64,000 nt of DNA, taken from NCBI GenBank assembly GCA_019925095.2, contig CM034390.1, forward strand, positions 1,785,501 through 1,849,500, in the 5' to 3' direction. How positions within the stretch are numbered: position 1 is the first letter of the stretch; each line of letters starts with the position of its first letter. Below are positions 9,693-19,671 of this stretch, piece by piece. This DNA comes from Dendrolimus kikuchii (lineage: Eukaryota; Arthropoda; Insecta; Lepidoptera; Lasiocampidae). The position numbers were made by a program, and so were the translations under genes. The notes beneath the pieces are model-generated. The model was not told the origin of the DNA and searched no databases. It saw only the letters and a program-made list of their open reading frames with translations.

Positions 9693-9832
9693 GGTGCCTG
9701 CAAGCCGTGCGCCTGCCCTCTGTATTTGGCGTCCAACAACTTCAGCCCGAACTGCGCTTTGGCCGCGTCTGAAGGCGACGAATACGTGTGCACGCAGTGC
9801 CCCGACGGCTACACCGGGGAACATTGCGAAAA
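9693..9832 (+). CDS. Laminin alpha exon: LE repeat with SNNFSPNC
   Basis: Acceptor ccgccag, donor gttggt (weak). Translation begins 'GACKPCACPLYLASNNFSPN', continues to 'GDEYVCTQCPDGYTGEHCE', and ends after two bases of an Asn codon completed by the next exon. The C-P-L-x-x-x-S-N-N-F-S-P-x-C signature follows the L4-proximal LE repeats of laminin alpha chains. Confidence 0.9.
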
Positions 9833-9942
9833 GTTGGTACACATTCATTATATATATGTCTTTCAGACCACGTGCCATAAAAATAGCCCGGACTTTTGGA
9901 GGGCTTCGTGAGGCCACGGAAAGGCCAGAGGCCCTTTGATAT

Positions 9943-10442
9943 TGTTACAACTTAGGTTCCGACAAAAAACAAATTCCACTCCTAATCTGTAAAAACACAT
10001 TTTATTATTACCTGTCGGCATTTGAACTAATTGTAAATCTTTTATGATCGTCTTCTTTTGTGTACTTATTTATTGGCATATGTTTCTATAGAATAGCCTA
10101 TTGTTCTATTGTACAAATTTACGGCCGAATCATTAGCCAGGTGTTGCGGATTACGTCCACTATGATACGGGCACATTTGTATTTGTGAGGTATAAAACGA
10201 CGGCCTGATGGAGAGGGGAGGCAGTCGAGCTACGATTACGATACGGGTGTGACGTGTGTACATTCGAGAATCTAATAGTGACGGACTTTGCGTGTTTTAT
10301 TGAATTGCGATCTTCTGCATTACGTTTGGATTTGTTGTGTTCCGTTATATTTGTACCTGTGTTATACGTGTTTGTATAGTTCTAATAAATTCTCTAGTAA
10401 TTCCAACGGCATTTTAATTCCAGTCCCGCTAAACTCGTAACA
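9943..10442 (+). mobile_element. Solo LTR 2 (intact, 500 bp)
   Basis: TGTTAC...GTAACA with a 4-bp ATAT duplication at 9939-9942 and 10443-10446. A TATA box ('gaggtataaaacg') lies near 10,191 and an 'aataaa' near 10,384, the expected order of promoter and polyadenylation signal in an LTR. No internal retrovirus-like coding region adjoins it. Confidence 0.75.
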
Positions 10443-10446
10443 ATAT

Positions 10447-11475
10447 TATTATAGTATTATTTTTTGAACCAAATAAAGAAAGTTATTATTTTAACGTCGT
10501 TTCAAAGATGTATGTTTTTGAGTTAAAAATCAAAATAATATCAGTTCGATAGAACACAAGGTTATGAAAAAAAGAACAGTTTTTATTTTTTCTGACACTG
10601 TTCCACCATTTCAAAAAGATTGAAAAAATTCATGAGTAGAAAGAATTGTAAAACACATATTATGAAAAAAATTGGTGATAGATAATTTTCAAAAAGATGA
10701 GACATTAAATATTTTAGTTTTATTTCATTTTTAAAAAAATCGGATTTTCATGGGGGGATTACAACAAAAATATTTTTTATGCCTTTTGCTCCCAAGTATT
10801 GTCAAAAAATTCGCCAAGAGTTAATTTGTAATTTTACTATTGAAAAAAAAACTGAAAAATAGGTTTTATTTTTTTAAACTCGAAAAATATTTAAAATAAA
10901 AGCTGAAAGTTTGGGTGATTTTTTTTTATTTGATAACAAATCGATCTGGGGATCGTTTAAGTAAAAGTAAAAGTAGAAAACGCCGCGGGGGCGTGTATAC
11001 TTAGAAACCCTTTAATCTAAATGTGGCGTGACACTGACCGGCGATTGTCACTGTCTACAATTTTAGCTAGACGCGTTACTTTAAAGCATAGCGTACTTTC
11101 TTTTTCAAATACTGCGATACTTTTGATCCGGATATCCTGCGGGATTTTTCCCGGGAATAGTATAAATTATTTATTTGCTTAACGATTAGTTGATTCAGAT
11201 TCAATTGATACTAAAACAATGGTTTACGTTCTTTTACTGTAATAATTCTGTAGCACACTTCTGCATAAAACTTATAAAAAAAGAACTCGAGATATAAATA
11301 GAATGAGAAATATAAAGAAAAACAATGTTTAGCCAGACGTGTTGCTGGGGAGTTTCTTTCTGCTTCTTCTTCTTAACAGCAATAAAACGTTGCGAAGCGG
11401 TGTACATAGAATAGGAAGCAAAATTAAATTTTAACTTATTACCTTCAAAAAGTGTTCTCTAGTAGAACTTATTAA
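10447..11475. other. AT-rich intron sequence
   Basis: Mostly A/T-rich with no gene. At about 10,983-11,060 a repeat piece with 'gtggcgtgacactgaccgg' recurs at 21,543-21,562. At 11,325-11,405 a segment ('acgtgttgctggggagttt') is related in inverted form to 16,731-16,800. Confidence 0.4.
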
Positions 11476-11991
11476 CCGACTTCAAAAAAATGAGGAGGTT
11501 CTCAATTCGTCGGGATCTCTTTTTGTTTTTTTTTTAAAGTATGTTCACCATTACTCCCAGATTTATGATCCGATTTACGTGATTCTTGTTTAGTTTGATG
11601 CGGAATAGTTGCCATTTGGTCCCCTAAAAATTTAACATAGTTTGGCCCAGTAGTTTTCATTTTACGAACATTTTTTTGTTCCCGTTTCTTGGGACCTATA
11701 TTTTTTAAGGAGCGCGGCACCTTTCGTAGGTCTACCCATACATAGCTAGACACTAAAAAAACCGACTTCAAAAACTAAAAAGTATAAAATAACTTATTTC
11801 TAAAGCTATTATTATTAATATATATTATCTAAAACATCTTGAAGTCGATGCAAAGCAAAACATAAAATTACTATATTTTTATGAAAATTACTAAGCATCG
11901 ACTTTAAGATTATTTTAGATAATATATATTAATAATAATAGCTTTAGAAATAAGTTATTTTATACTTTTTAGTTTTTGAAGTCGGTTTTTT
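11476..11991. mobile_element. Foldback MITE with long palindrome
   Basis: Arms at 11755-11851 and 11895-11991 are nearly perfect reverse complements, about 95 bp each, around a 43-base loop. The inner arm ends differ slightly ('catcttgaagtcgatgc' versus 'taatcttaaagtcgatgc'). The terminal 'accgacttcaaaaa' motif also occurs at 11,476-11,491, so the element may start there. Confidence 0.7.
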
Positions 11992-12037
11992 TAAACGGTT
12001 TTTTTTTTAAGTAATTATTATTATATATTATAATTAT

Positions 12038-12065
12038 TTTTGAATTTGAATTTGAATTTGAATAC
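12038..12065. repeat. (TTTGAA)n microsatellite
   Basis: Four to five tandem copies of a hexamer 'tttgaa'. Confidence 0.8.
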
Positions 12066-12225
12066 ACCATATAAATATGCACCTAAGGACAAGCCCCGGT
12101 CAGTGTAGACTATTTTAGGGAATGAGAACAAAAGGTACCGGGCTATTTGGATGAACATTGGAGTTACAGGTCGGGGACTATGGGGTCTCCCCGCCGCAAT
12201 GTTCAATGATCATAGAAAAAAGTAC
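12066..12225. repeat. Unclassified repeat, also at 21,580-21,745
   Basis: Segment from 'caccatataaatatgcac' to 'gcaatgttcaatgatcat' recurs with moderate divergence at 21,580-21,745, where it is preceded by the 'gtggcgtgacactgaccgg' motif. Confidence 0.5.
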
Positions 12226-12499
12226 ACATTAATTATTATTATCTCCTCGTATACAAAACTTGATCTTTTATTGCTATTAATAAAATATTTTTATATTCAT
12301 TAAAATTTGAGCCGATTTCTCAATCGCCCAGATAAAAGTTATTCTATAGAAAAAAAAAACACAACATAGGAAAATTAAAAATGACATTTGCATGAATAAA
12401 GCAGTTGAATCGTTTCGCCTTTGAATTTAGTCGGGTTATAATTTATTCGACTGATGACTTTTATCTGATGATTGAAAAATCGACTCAATATATTTAAAA

Positions 12500-12701
12500 C
12501 TAGCGGCCCGGCGCGGTCGCACCCACGCTCCGCGTCCCGCTCCCGTGGTATATACCGTCATGTTATAGCCTATAACACTCCCTGTTAACGTGGCTTTCTA
12601 ACGGTAAAAGAATTTTTAAAATCGGTTTAGTAGATCCAGAGATTACCCCCTACAACGTCACAAACTCACAAACTTTACCTCTTTATAATATTAAGTATAG
12701 A
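12500..12701 (-). mobile_element. Non-autonomous Helitron
   Basis: On the minus strand it begins TCTATACTTAATATTATAAAG-like (written here in two parts: TCTATACTTAA then TATTATAAAG) and ends CTAG before T. The 3' terminus is GC-rich. A second Helitron family distinct from the 2,828 copy. Confidence 0.65.
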
Positions 12702-12885
12702 TATATTGTTTGATGTATTGTACATATGTATGTATGTAACGGAAGAAAGATGCTAATAAAAGCATGTTAAAAATATGTATAAAATTGACATACAATGATA
12801 ACTTTAGTGGTCGCTCGTTAAGCTCTCTGAGTGGGGATGTTAATGTTCGATTATCTCTTTAAAAAGCTCTTTGTATATCCTCCAG

Positions 12886-13033
12886 CTGCGACTTCGGGTA
12901 TTGGGGCTCGCCCACCACCCCGGGCAGCTCGTGCCGGCAGTGCGAGTGCGGCGGCTCCCCCTGCCACCCCACCACCGGCGTATGCCTCACTTGCCCGGCG
13001 CACACCGAAGGTGCCAAGTGTGATCTGTGCAAG
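12886..13033 (+). CDS. Laminin alpha exon: LE repeats
   Basis: Acceptor tcctccag; the first base completes an Asn codon. Translation includes 'CDFGYWGSPTTPGSSC', 'CRQCECGGSPCHPTTGVC' and 'LTCPAHTEGAKCDLCK'. The exon ends in phase 0 before gtgagt. The last 24 exon bases and the donor are repeated three more times downstream; only this first donor keeps the frame into the next exon (phase 0). Confidence 0.88.
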
Positions 13034-13165
13034 GTGAGTCCAGTATATTCGGTGCCAGGTGCGATCTGTGCAAGGTAAGTCCAGTATATTTGGTGCCAAG
13101 TGTGATCTGTGCAAGGTAAGTCCAGTATATTTGGTGCCAAGTGTGATCTGTGCAAGGTAAGTCCA
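13010..13165 (+). repeat. 41-bp tandem repeat of an exon-intron junction (4 copies)
   Basis: The unit 'ggtgccaagtgtgatctgtg' + 'caag|gtragtcc' + 'agtatatt' is repeated so that GT donors fall at 13034, 13075, 13116 and 13157, exactly 41 bases apart. The first donor is GTGAGT; the other three are GTAAGT. Because 41 is not a multiple of 3, donors 2 and 3 shift the frame, and donor 4 would include an in-frame TAA. Confidence 0.9.
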
Positions 13166-13790
13166 ATATATTTTGCATAAAGTGTATAATAGTTTCGTAG
13201 GGTCTGCAATAAAATCTTGGAAAATTTTAAAGAGCTCTGAGTAAACAATTTTGAAGATTACTAAAGCTGAAGGGGGTGTCCCGTAGACGTAGAACGTGGA
13301 GGAGCGAGATGGAATGCTCCTCTGTCTCATCTCAAAGAAAGATCTTCCATGAGCGAAGCTATTGCTGTTACTCCAAAATTTGTATATATTGTTTGTACGT
13401 TTCGGGAAACGTTTGCGACCTCAATTATTGCATAGCGCCATCTATTGGCTTGTAAGTGTTCCACTACAGAGCAAGCATTCGTACGAGAAGGCTTTTATTA
13501 TACGACGAAAGTTTTTCTAGAACACCACGCCGAATGTGAATAATGCAAAAGTTGCCAAGCTCTTTTCATTCACAGAAATTATCTTGTTAAATCTTATGTT
13601 ACTTTAAATAACATTTTAAAAAGAAACCAGGAACATATGTACACAATAATTATAAAGTAAAAATCTTACCCATAAACTCCTCTTTTGTCGAATATTTTGG
13701 GTACAACCTACGTTAATCATTGAAATTTCATTTATCTATGCTACTCTTAGATAAATCACAAGTAATACAGGTTTATAAATGAAAAATGCA
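13166..13790. other. Intron sequence without recognised feature
   Basis: No gene or named repeat was identified. Confidence 0.3.
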
Positions 13791-13792
13791 TG

Positions 13793-13920
13793 CAAGCGTG
13801 CATGATAGGAGTTATGAATGTCAAAGAAGCAAGTGAGGTGTGTAAGAATAAGCCTAAATGGCGCTCTGTAGTTCGTGCTTACCCCGCAAGGGAACTGGCG
13901 TGAAGTTATGTATGTATGTA
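13793..13920 (+). mobile_element. RTE-type retrotransposon, copy 3 (short 3' end)
   Basis: Only the last approximately 125 bp: 'gagttatgaatgtcaaagaa' to 'ggaactggcgtgaagttatg' plus a GTAT tail. Confidence 0.8.
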
Positions 13921-13984
13921 TAAAGTAAAGATACTATATTGCTAGGGAGTTTGTTGCGCCGCTTATATTTCCATTTCATGTTTC

Positions 13985-14592
13985 ACTGTTTTAGTCTAAA
14001 AAATATTATTATCAGCTTTATTTCGCTCCAAATCGAACCTATGTTTATTGACTCGCTAGACCTGTGCTGCACAATGTGAAAGTCGGTATCTCATTCTCTC
14101 GCAGGCGTAGTCCTATAGATTTATGTATTTGTTCGATTGTCAGGAGCCTTAAGAACAGACGAGTGCGCATGACAAGAGTTATGAATGTCAAAGAAGCCAG
14201 TGAGGTGTGTAAGAATGGGCCTAAATGGCGCTCTGTTGTTCGTGCCTACCCCGCAAGGGAACTGGCGTGAAGTTATCTATGTATGTATGTTCGATTGAAA
14301 GTTTTATTTTGTAAAATGCGCTTGTAAATAGTTAGATTCGACTCACCGATAGATTTTGATTTGAAGAGAGTGAAATGCAGTATCGTATGGACAGTGGCGC
14401 CACTCGTAGACGTGTTGAATTGTCGAAATGATTGACACTCACGAATTTACAGTGACGTTTCAGACGAGCATTTCCGAATCGCGGGAATTTAAATACAAGC
14501 GTTTAATAGCAAACCCTACAGTATTTATCTCTTTTTAGTGTCGCTTTTTCGTTACATCAAGTTTAAAATCACAACGATTCTAGAGAGTTTCA
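13985..14592. repeat. Unclassified repeat, longer relative of 9,451-9,688
   Basis: Left part 'agtctaaaaaatattattatc' (first 20 bases shared) and right part 'tctttttagtgtcgcttttt' match the ends of the 9.5-kb copy; the middle is longer here and holds RTE copy 4. RTE copy 5 is inserted at its right end. Confidence 0.5.
14140..14288 (+). mobile_element. RTE-type retrotransposon, copy 4
   Basis: 3' end only; encodes 'SLKNRRVRMTRVMNVKEASE' to 'ARELA' stop. A 9-bp duplication GTTCGATTG lies at 14131-14139 and 14289-14297. Confidence 0.85.
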
Positions 14593-14603
14593 CTTAAAAA
14601 ATT

Positions 14604-14838
14604 ACATACATAACTTCACGCCAGTTCCCTTGCGGGGTAGGCACGAACAACAGAGTGCCATTTAGGCTTATTCTTACACACCTCACTTGCCTCTTTGACA
14701 TTCATAACTCTTGTCATGCAAGCTCGTCTGTTCTTAAGGCTCCTGACATCACCTTCTGCTAGTACACGATCAATTTGATCATGGAAGGTGTGTCGTGGCC
14801 TTCCACGACTTCTGAATCCATCCACTTTTGCATTGTAT
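14604..14838 (-). mobile_element. RTE-type retrotransposon, copy 5
   Basis: Minus-strand 3' end from 'NAKVDGF' to the stop. 12-bp duplication ACTTAAAAAATT at 14592-14603 and 14839-14850. Confidence 0.85.
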
Positions 14839-14877
14839 ACTTAAAAAATTTGGCTCTAATAATTAATTACAAAAGCA

Positions 14878-15266
14878 CCTGCTGTTCTCGAACCAAATGG
14901 GCTGTGCCGCGACGATGGCAAGAGACCAGATGGAATGTCGTTGGTGCCATGGAAGATGGGACGCCCCTTAGTATGGGACGCAACGTTTGTTGATACTTTG
15001 GCGGCTTCCCATCTCCCAGTTGCAACCGTGACAGCCGGGGCCGCTGCCACAAATCAGGAGGACCTGAAACCTTGGGGCCGTGGGGGCCTGGAGCTCATCA
15101 CCTCTATCGAGACCTCTCAACGCGTCTAATTGAGGTCTCGCGCGACCAAAAGGCTGGCTTGCACCTAGGGCAACGCATCAGCGTTGCCATCCAACGTGGA
15201 AATGCGGCCAGCATTTTGGGCACGCTCCCCGCCGACAGCGACCTGGAGTCTGTTTTTTACTTATAG
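14878..15266 (+). pseudogene. Retroelement C-terminal nuclease-like domain, fragment 1
   Basis: Frame from 14,881 reads '[20 protein letters not shown]' and '[19 protein letters not shown]', then shifts; the other frame later gives '[20 protein letters not shown]' and 'GQRISVAIQRGNAASILG'. I recall this 'WDATxVDTLAxSHL...[10 protein letters not shown]' module from the C-termini of invertebrate reverse-transcriptase-like proteins; the conserved D and E positions suggest a PD-(D/E)XK-type nuclease, which is inference. At least one frameshift, so broken. Confidence 0.5.
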
Positions 15267-16083
15267 TTTGTTATTTTGTAAGTCTAGTTATATTTATATT
15301 GTAGTTTAATTTTAGTTGATATTAATTTATAATTAGTTTTATTTATGTTATAGTTCTTATGTATAATTTACTTTTCAACACACTTGCTCATAAAGTGGCT
15401 CTATGGTCACCGCAATTAGGCACAGAATGACACCCATTATCAAACTGTAAGTAAAAAACATTATAACTCACTAGTGAGTTATAGATTTTTTTTTTAATTT
15501 AATGGGTTGAGTTGCTTTGTTCTTAAAAAAGTTTTTATTAAAAAAAAAAGATCGTGTTCTATAGAACAAATAAATTAATGTTCCTATTGCTTGCTCATTT
15601 CATGCAACTTCTTATTTAAATAGATAATTTTAACTCGTACGTGTTTAATAAATAAAACTTTCACTCACATATAACTTATTTTATCTACTAAATAAAATGA
15701 GTTTTTGTTGTTATTTTATTCACAAGTGTGTTGAAAAACGTCGTATGATACACGTGTGTATTGATGACTACCGTCCTCGGCTCTCTTAAGACCCTCGCCT
15801 ACGGCTCGAGTCTCAATGGCGCCTCGGCGGTAATCACCAATGTTACACACTAGTACCATAATGTACTATTATCTTATATTTTCACATATTACAAAAAAAA
15901 GAAAATTACATAAAGTTTCTATTTAAATGATGTCAATATTGAAAAAAATGTCACGATAATACGGCCCATTTGTCTCAATGTAAAGATTATATATAGTCAT
16001 GTCGTCGATTTTTAGTCTTATAAGGGTTTCATCTTTGGCCAAATGGTTACGAAACTTTAAATAAGTATCGTTTTTCATTATAG
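15267..16083. other. AT-rich intron sequence
   Basis: No gene. A segment at about 15,735-15,850 with 'tacggctcgagtctcaatgg' has the look of an interspersed repeat but is not classified. Confidence 0.3.
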
Positions 16084-16255
16084 GAAGGTTACTGGTTCGG
16101 TGAAGACGGTTTCTCCGGTTCCGGCACAGCGTGCGTACCGTGTGCGTGTGGAGCTGGTGCATTGTCCGGTGCGTGCGAAGCCAAGAGCGGGCAGTGCGCT
16201 TGTAGGGAGGGCTGGACGGGTAGAGCTTGTGACAAGTGCAGCAGAGGGCATGGAG
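16084..16255 (+). CDS. Laminin alpha exon: LE repeat
   Basis: Acceptor cattatag, donor gtattt. Phase 0 in, one base over at the end. Translation: 'EGYWFGEDGFSGSGTACVPC', 'ACGAGALSGACEAKSGQCAC' and 'REGWTGRACDKCSRGHGG', with the C-x-C-...-C-...-G-Q-C-x-C-x-x-G-x-x-G-x-x-C-D-x-C pattern. Confidence 0.88.
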
Positions 16256-16339
16256 GTATTTTGGCAATTTTAAAAGATTTCAATACGTTAAATAGAATAC
16301 TATGATTATTAGTAGACAATTCAATGTAATTAAGGCCTG

Positions 16340-16880
16340 TGGACTACTCCCGGGTTATTTTTAAGTTACCGTGGGGTGAACAAAAAAACCCATAGTACTG
16401 ACCTTTTATTTTATTGGACTTGACTTTATGTTGTTGGTCCGAAGACCTTACAACTCTACCGGGGTTTTTGGGGCGAGTGCCTCGCGCTCGCGAAGCCGCT
16501 CGAGCCTGGGGGGGGCAACTTGCTCGAGGGAGCTCCCTAAGGAGTTTTACCTCGGCTGGACTGTTGCCATGAGAGGGGGATGAATTTAATGATGCCCACC
16601 ATAGGGCGACACAAAGCACTAATTGAGAACGGGCGACGGGTAATATAAAGCCTGAGGGGAAGGATCCCGGCGGGCCGGGATCGGCGGGCCGGGATCGGCG
16701 GTTCGCGGCGGCCTACGCTATCTTACTGCCGTTTCGCAACGTGTTATGGCTAGGAGAGAAGAAACGGCGAAAGAAACTTCCCAGCAACACGCCTAGTCTA
16801 TCCTGGGGGGATGTCCCTCGCGGGACGTGGAGAAATCTTGTCTTGATTGGCGGCGTCTGAGACACCGCCGTGTGTCTGTC
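16340..16880. repeat. GC-rich unclassified repeat block
   Basis: Unlike the surrounding intron it is GC-rich, with a short tandem motif 'ggcgggccgggatc' at about 16,667-16,697. The 16,731-16,800 part is inverted relative to 11,325-11,405. Probably a transposon piece; class unknown. Confidence 0.4.
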
Positions 16881-17206
16881 TATCAATAGTGATGAGTATA
16901 ATATTAAAGTCTTGATTTAATCAATAATACAACGTAAAGATTATCGCCTTCCGTTATAGAACAGCGACATCTAGTGTGCGGTCAAACAAAACAATTTCTA
17001 TTGAGCCGATGTGGAGCGTTGAGCATGAGACACCGAAGTCTCACTAGATATTTTTTTGAAAATTGATAACACTTTATTGGTCACCACAATAATAGGCACC
17101 GCATTAGTTATAATGTTTTCTCTCCCAGGCAACGTGAAATTTAAGTTAAAATGCATCACTGATTATATGATTATCTATTTTTTATGGGATCAAAGTTTAA
17201 CCAATA

Positions 17207-17413
17207 AATAATTTGATTTTTACTATTCCGACGTTTCGGCCACTTTTCAGTAGCCGCATTCACGGAAGACAAAGATGTTAAGTGTCAATGAGTATTGTTA
17301 AAGTTTTATTTAGCCTACTGCCGACTTGTTAATTTGAATTATTTCGTTTTAATTTTGTTTATGGCTACTGAAAAGTGGCCAAAACGACGGAATAATAAAA
17401 ATCAAATAAATTA
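17207..17413. mobile_element. MITE with TIRs ('ccgacgtttcggcc')
   Basis: Ends 'taatttgatttttactattc' and its near reverse complement enclose about 200 bp; 'ggccacttttcagtagcc' marks the inner limit of the TIRs. A second copy is at 18,522-18,993. Confidence 0.65.
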
Positions 17414-17561
17414 CCGCTAATAATTATTATGTATACTAGTCGCGAAAACTTAAGAAAATATTAAATAAATTATTGATTTAATAATTGATTTTCATTCCAA
17501 GTATTTCCAGTGCGTAGTACCTACAAGTTATAAAACTAATGGCTTTTTTTCGTTCAATCAG

Positions 17562-17723
17562 GTCTAGCAGCCGGCTGTCCAGTATGCCGGTGTGGCCCAG
17601 CCGCGTTAAACAATGTGTGCGATCCCGTTACCGGTGTTTGCCTCTGCGCACCAGGCTCAGCAGCGCCATCTTGCGACAACTGTCTCGACGAGCATTACGG
17701 AATCGATGAGACTGGATGCAAAG
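17562..17723 (+). CDS. Laminin alpha exon: LE repeat, last laminin exon in window
   Basis: Acceptor tcaatcag, donor gtaagtg. Translation 'GLAAGCPVCRCGPAALNNVC', 'DPVTGVCLCAPGSAAPSC' and 'DNCLDEHYGIDETGCK', a complete LE repeat plus the start of the next; ends after the first base of a codon. No in-phase continuation (two-base start) with LE cysteines was found downstream. Parts of this exon's end recur at 18,178. Confidence 0.87.
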
Positions 17724-18450
17724 GTAAGTGCCTAGACGATAATTTCTATTTAGAACTAAAAGTGGAAATTTAGGTATACAAAATTTATAAAATATACGCA
17801 ACTGGTTTGTCAGTGTTGCTAATTTATAATTGTATATAGTTATGCTATTTGCCAATAGATGGCATTTTATCAACCTTAAGTATTTAATATTGTAGATAAA
17901 TTAGGATCGGCAGTGGTCGAATATGTGAATTATAAATAATGAGCGCTACGAAATATATAAAGGCATTTAATAGGTTTAATGGTACACGATTAACGACAGA
18001 TATGACGGGACAAAAGAATACATGAGAAAAACGTGGTGTCAAAAATATTGAAATATAACTTGACATCTGAGGTGCCAGTGCTTATTATAAACATTCGACC
18101 ACAGATGGCAGTGTTAAAGATGTTCTAGTACTAGAACGTACCTGATATTTCTAGATGGCGTTGTTTTTTTATTACTATACCAACGAGCATTCCGGATTTG
18201 ACAAACCACGGCATAAAAAGGTAAGTGGCTTAGTGATAATTGTTATTTACAATTTTCATAATGAATATACAAACTGTCTAAAAGTGAGATTTCGAAGTCC
18301 TTAACATAAGGCATATTATTTATAGTTATGCTACATGACGATAGATGGCAGTTATAAAGCAATGTTTTTAGTAATTAAACTTGACAATAGATGGCAGTAT
18401 GTTTACTAGAACTTGCTTGATATTTCTAGGTGCCGTTAATTTTTATTTAC
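17686..18450 (+). repeat. Degenerate tandem duplication including an exon end
   Basis: Sequence at 18,178-18,235 ('aacgagcattccggat', then 'aaaaaggtaagtg') matches the exon end and donor at 17,686-17,730 ('gacgagcattacgga', 'caaaggtaagtg'). The following intron stretches also match ('atagttatgct', 'atagatggca', 'ttgatatttctag' motifs). The second unit has lost coding potential. Confidence 0.65.
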
Positions 18451-18521
18451 ATTAATGATTGTTTTAAAGGTCATTACTTCATGATCCATAATTATTCTGT
18501 TATTTTAATATAAAGGTTTTG

Positions 18522-18993
18522 AGCGCGGTAATTTGTTTGATTCTCATTATTCCGACGTTTAGGCCACTTTTCAGTAGCTGTGATTATGAAAAACAAAGAT
18601 GTCAAGTGTCAATGAGTATTGTTAAAGTTTTATTTAGCCTACCGCCTATCGTTATATTACTAAATAATTAAAATGAACAAGCAAACTTAAAATAAAAATA
18701 AAATAAAAAATAAATCGGCAGACAAACACACACACTGTATATCCCCAAATTAAGCAAGTTACGCTTGTGCTATGGGTAATATACAACGGACCACTCTGGG
18801 GACGATCCCAGACACCCAGACCATAGTAAATAACGAAGAAAATACGTTTCCGAAATTTACCATACCAGGAATCGAATCCGGAGCCTCTGCGTTGCAGTGA
18901 GGTAAGCCGGCAAAGGCTTAGCCCGCTCAACCACAGAGGCCGTGAAAGGGGCCGAAACGTCGGAATAATAAAAATCAAATAAATTACCGCGCT
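18522..18993. mobile_element. MITE copy split by a SINE
   Basis: Ends AGCGCGGTAATTT and AAATTACCGCGCT are inverted repeats and continue into the TIRs of the 17,207 family. A tRNA-type SINE occupies about 18,655-18,944 within it. Confidence 0.7.
18655..18944 (-). mobile_element. tRNA-derived SINE (antisense)
   Basis: On the minus strand: 'ggcctctgtggttgagcggg' (A-box region), 'ccggattcgattcctgg' (B box), then a body ending in A/T-rich sequence. The boxes are the internal RNA polymerase III promoter of a tRNA-derived SINE. A sense copy is at 45,993. Confidence 0.75.
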
Positions 18994-18999
18994 TAAAAC

Positions 19000-19671
19000 C
19001 GTTAAAACGTAATTTTATTATCTTTGGCAATGTCAGTGTATTTATTATGCTAATGAAATCTCTACAACCAATCATCATCGTATCAGACCGTTTCAATTGA
19101 AACGTCAACAATTACAGCCCTTCTCGAGCTGCCCAAAATAAATTGAACCATAAAAGTCAATAATATAAATGCCAACGCAGCTTCTATAAATTGGACGCTT
19201 TCTCTGCTAAATATCATATATTTCCTCTATACATTTCTAAGCACGCGAAAGAACTATCTATTATTCACCTAAGGCAACAAACTTTAATATAAGCAAGTCA
19301 GATTCTACACTGTCAATTATTTACTCTGTATAAATGCAAGTCCAGGTTGATCTTATATCTTATCCACAGTTGTTCCAAAATTAAAAGTACGTGATCAATA
19401 GATATTATGAAATATATTTTTTTAGTCCGATTCATTTTTGATTATGGTCTAAAAATGTATAATTGAAAAATTTTCGATAATAATTTATAAAAAACGTGAG
19501 TAAAATGACTTGTGTCAGTATCTCGTTATGAAGGATTTTAGAATATTTCAGAGTATTTCAAACTAAACCAAATAATATAGTTGTAACTGATGCCTGTATT
19601 ATATATATTTATCTGAGATGCTAAGCGATCAAATTAAATAACATAGTATATTCTATGATAACTTACACGTT
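19000..19671. other. AT-rich stretch without recognised gene
   Basis: No ORF or named repeat seen. Confidence 0.3.

Larger units (their letters stand above)
371..17723 (+). other. Laminin alpha-chain gene, internal part (eight exons)
   Basis: Span of eight exons that join without a frameshift or stop. Domain order is L4 (laminin IV type A), then LE repeats. Laminin alpha chains are secreted basement-membrane subunits that assemble with beta and gamma chains. The LE sequence with 'SNNFSPNC' after a C-x-C-P-L start resembles the repeat that follows an L4 domain in laminin alpha chains; I recall this motif in alpha1/alpha2-type chains, so the gene may be the wing blister (alpha1/2) type rather than LanA (alpha3/5), but I cannot decide. 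Perlecan has the same domain types and is the main alternative, judged less likely. Start, signal peptide, coiled coil and LG domains lie outside the window. Confidence 0.85.

Noticed and set aside
12851..13330. Repetitive minus-strand ORF with 'LTLHRSHLAPNILDL' repeats
   Set aside because: It is the antisense of the 41-bp splice-site tandem repeat; because 3 x 41 = 123, the translation looks like a periodic protein but is not a gene.
371..17723. Perlecan (trol) instead of laminin alpha
   Set aside because: L4 and LE domains also occur in perlecan, but the long run of LE repeats and the CPL...SNNFSPNC repeat fit laminin alpha better; kept as an alternative only.
18655..18944. tRNA gene from A- and B-box-like sequences
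   Set aside because: No cloverleaf with an acceptor stem; the sequence repeats elsewhere with a non-tRNA body, so it is a SINE.
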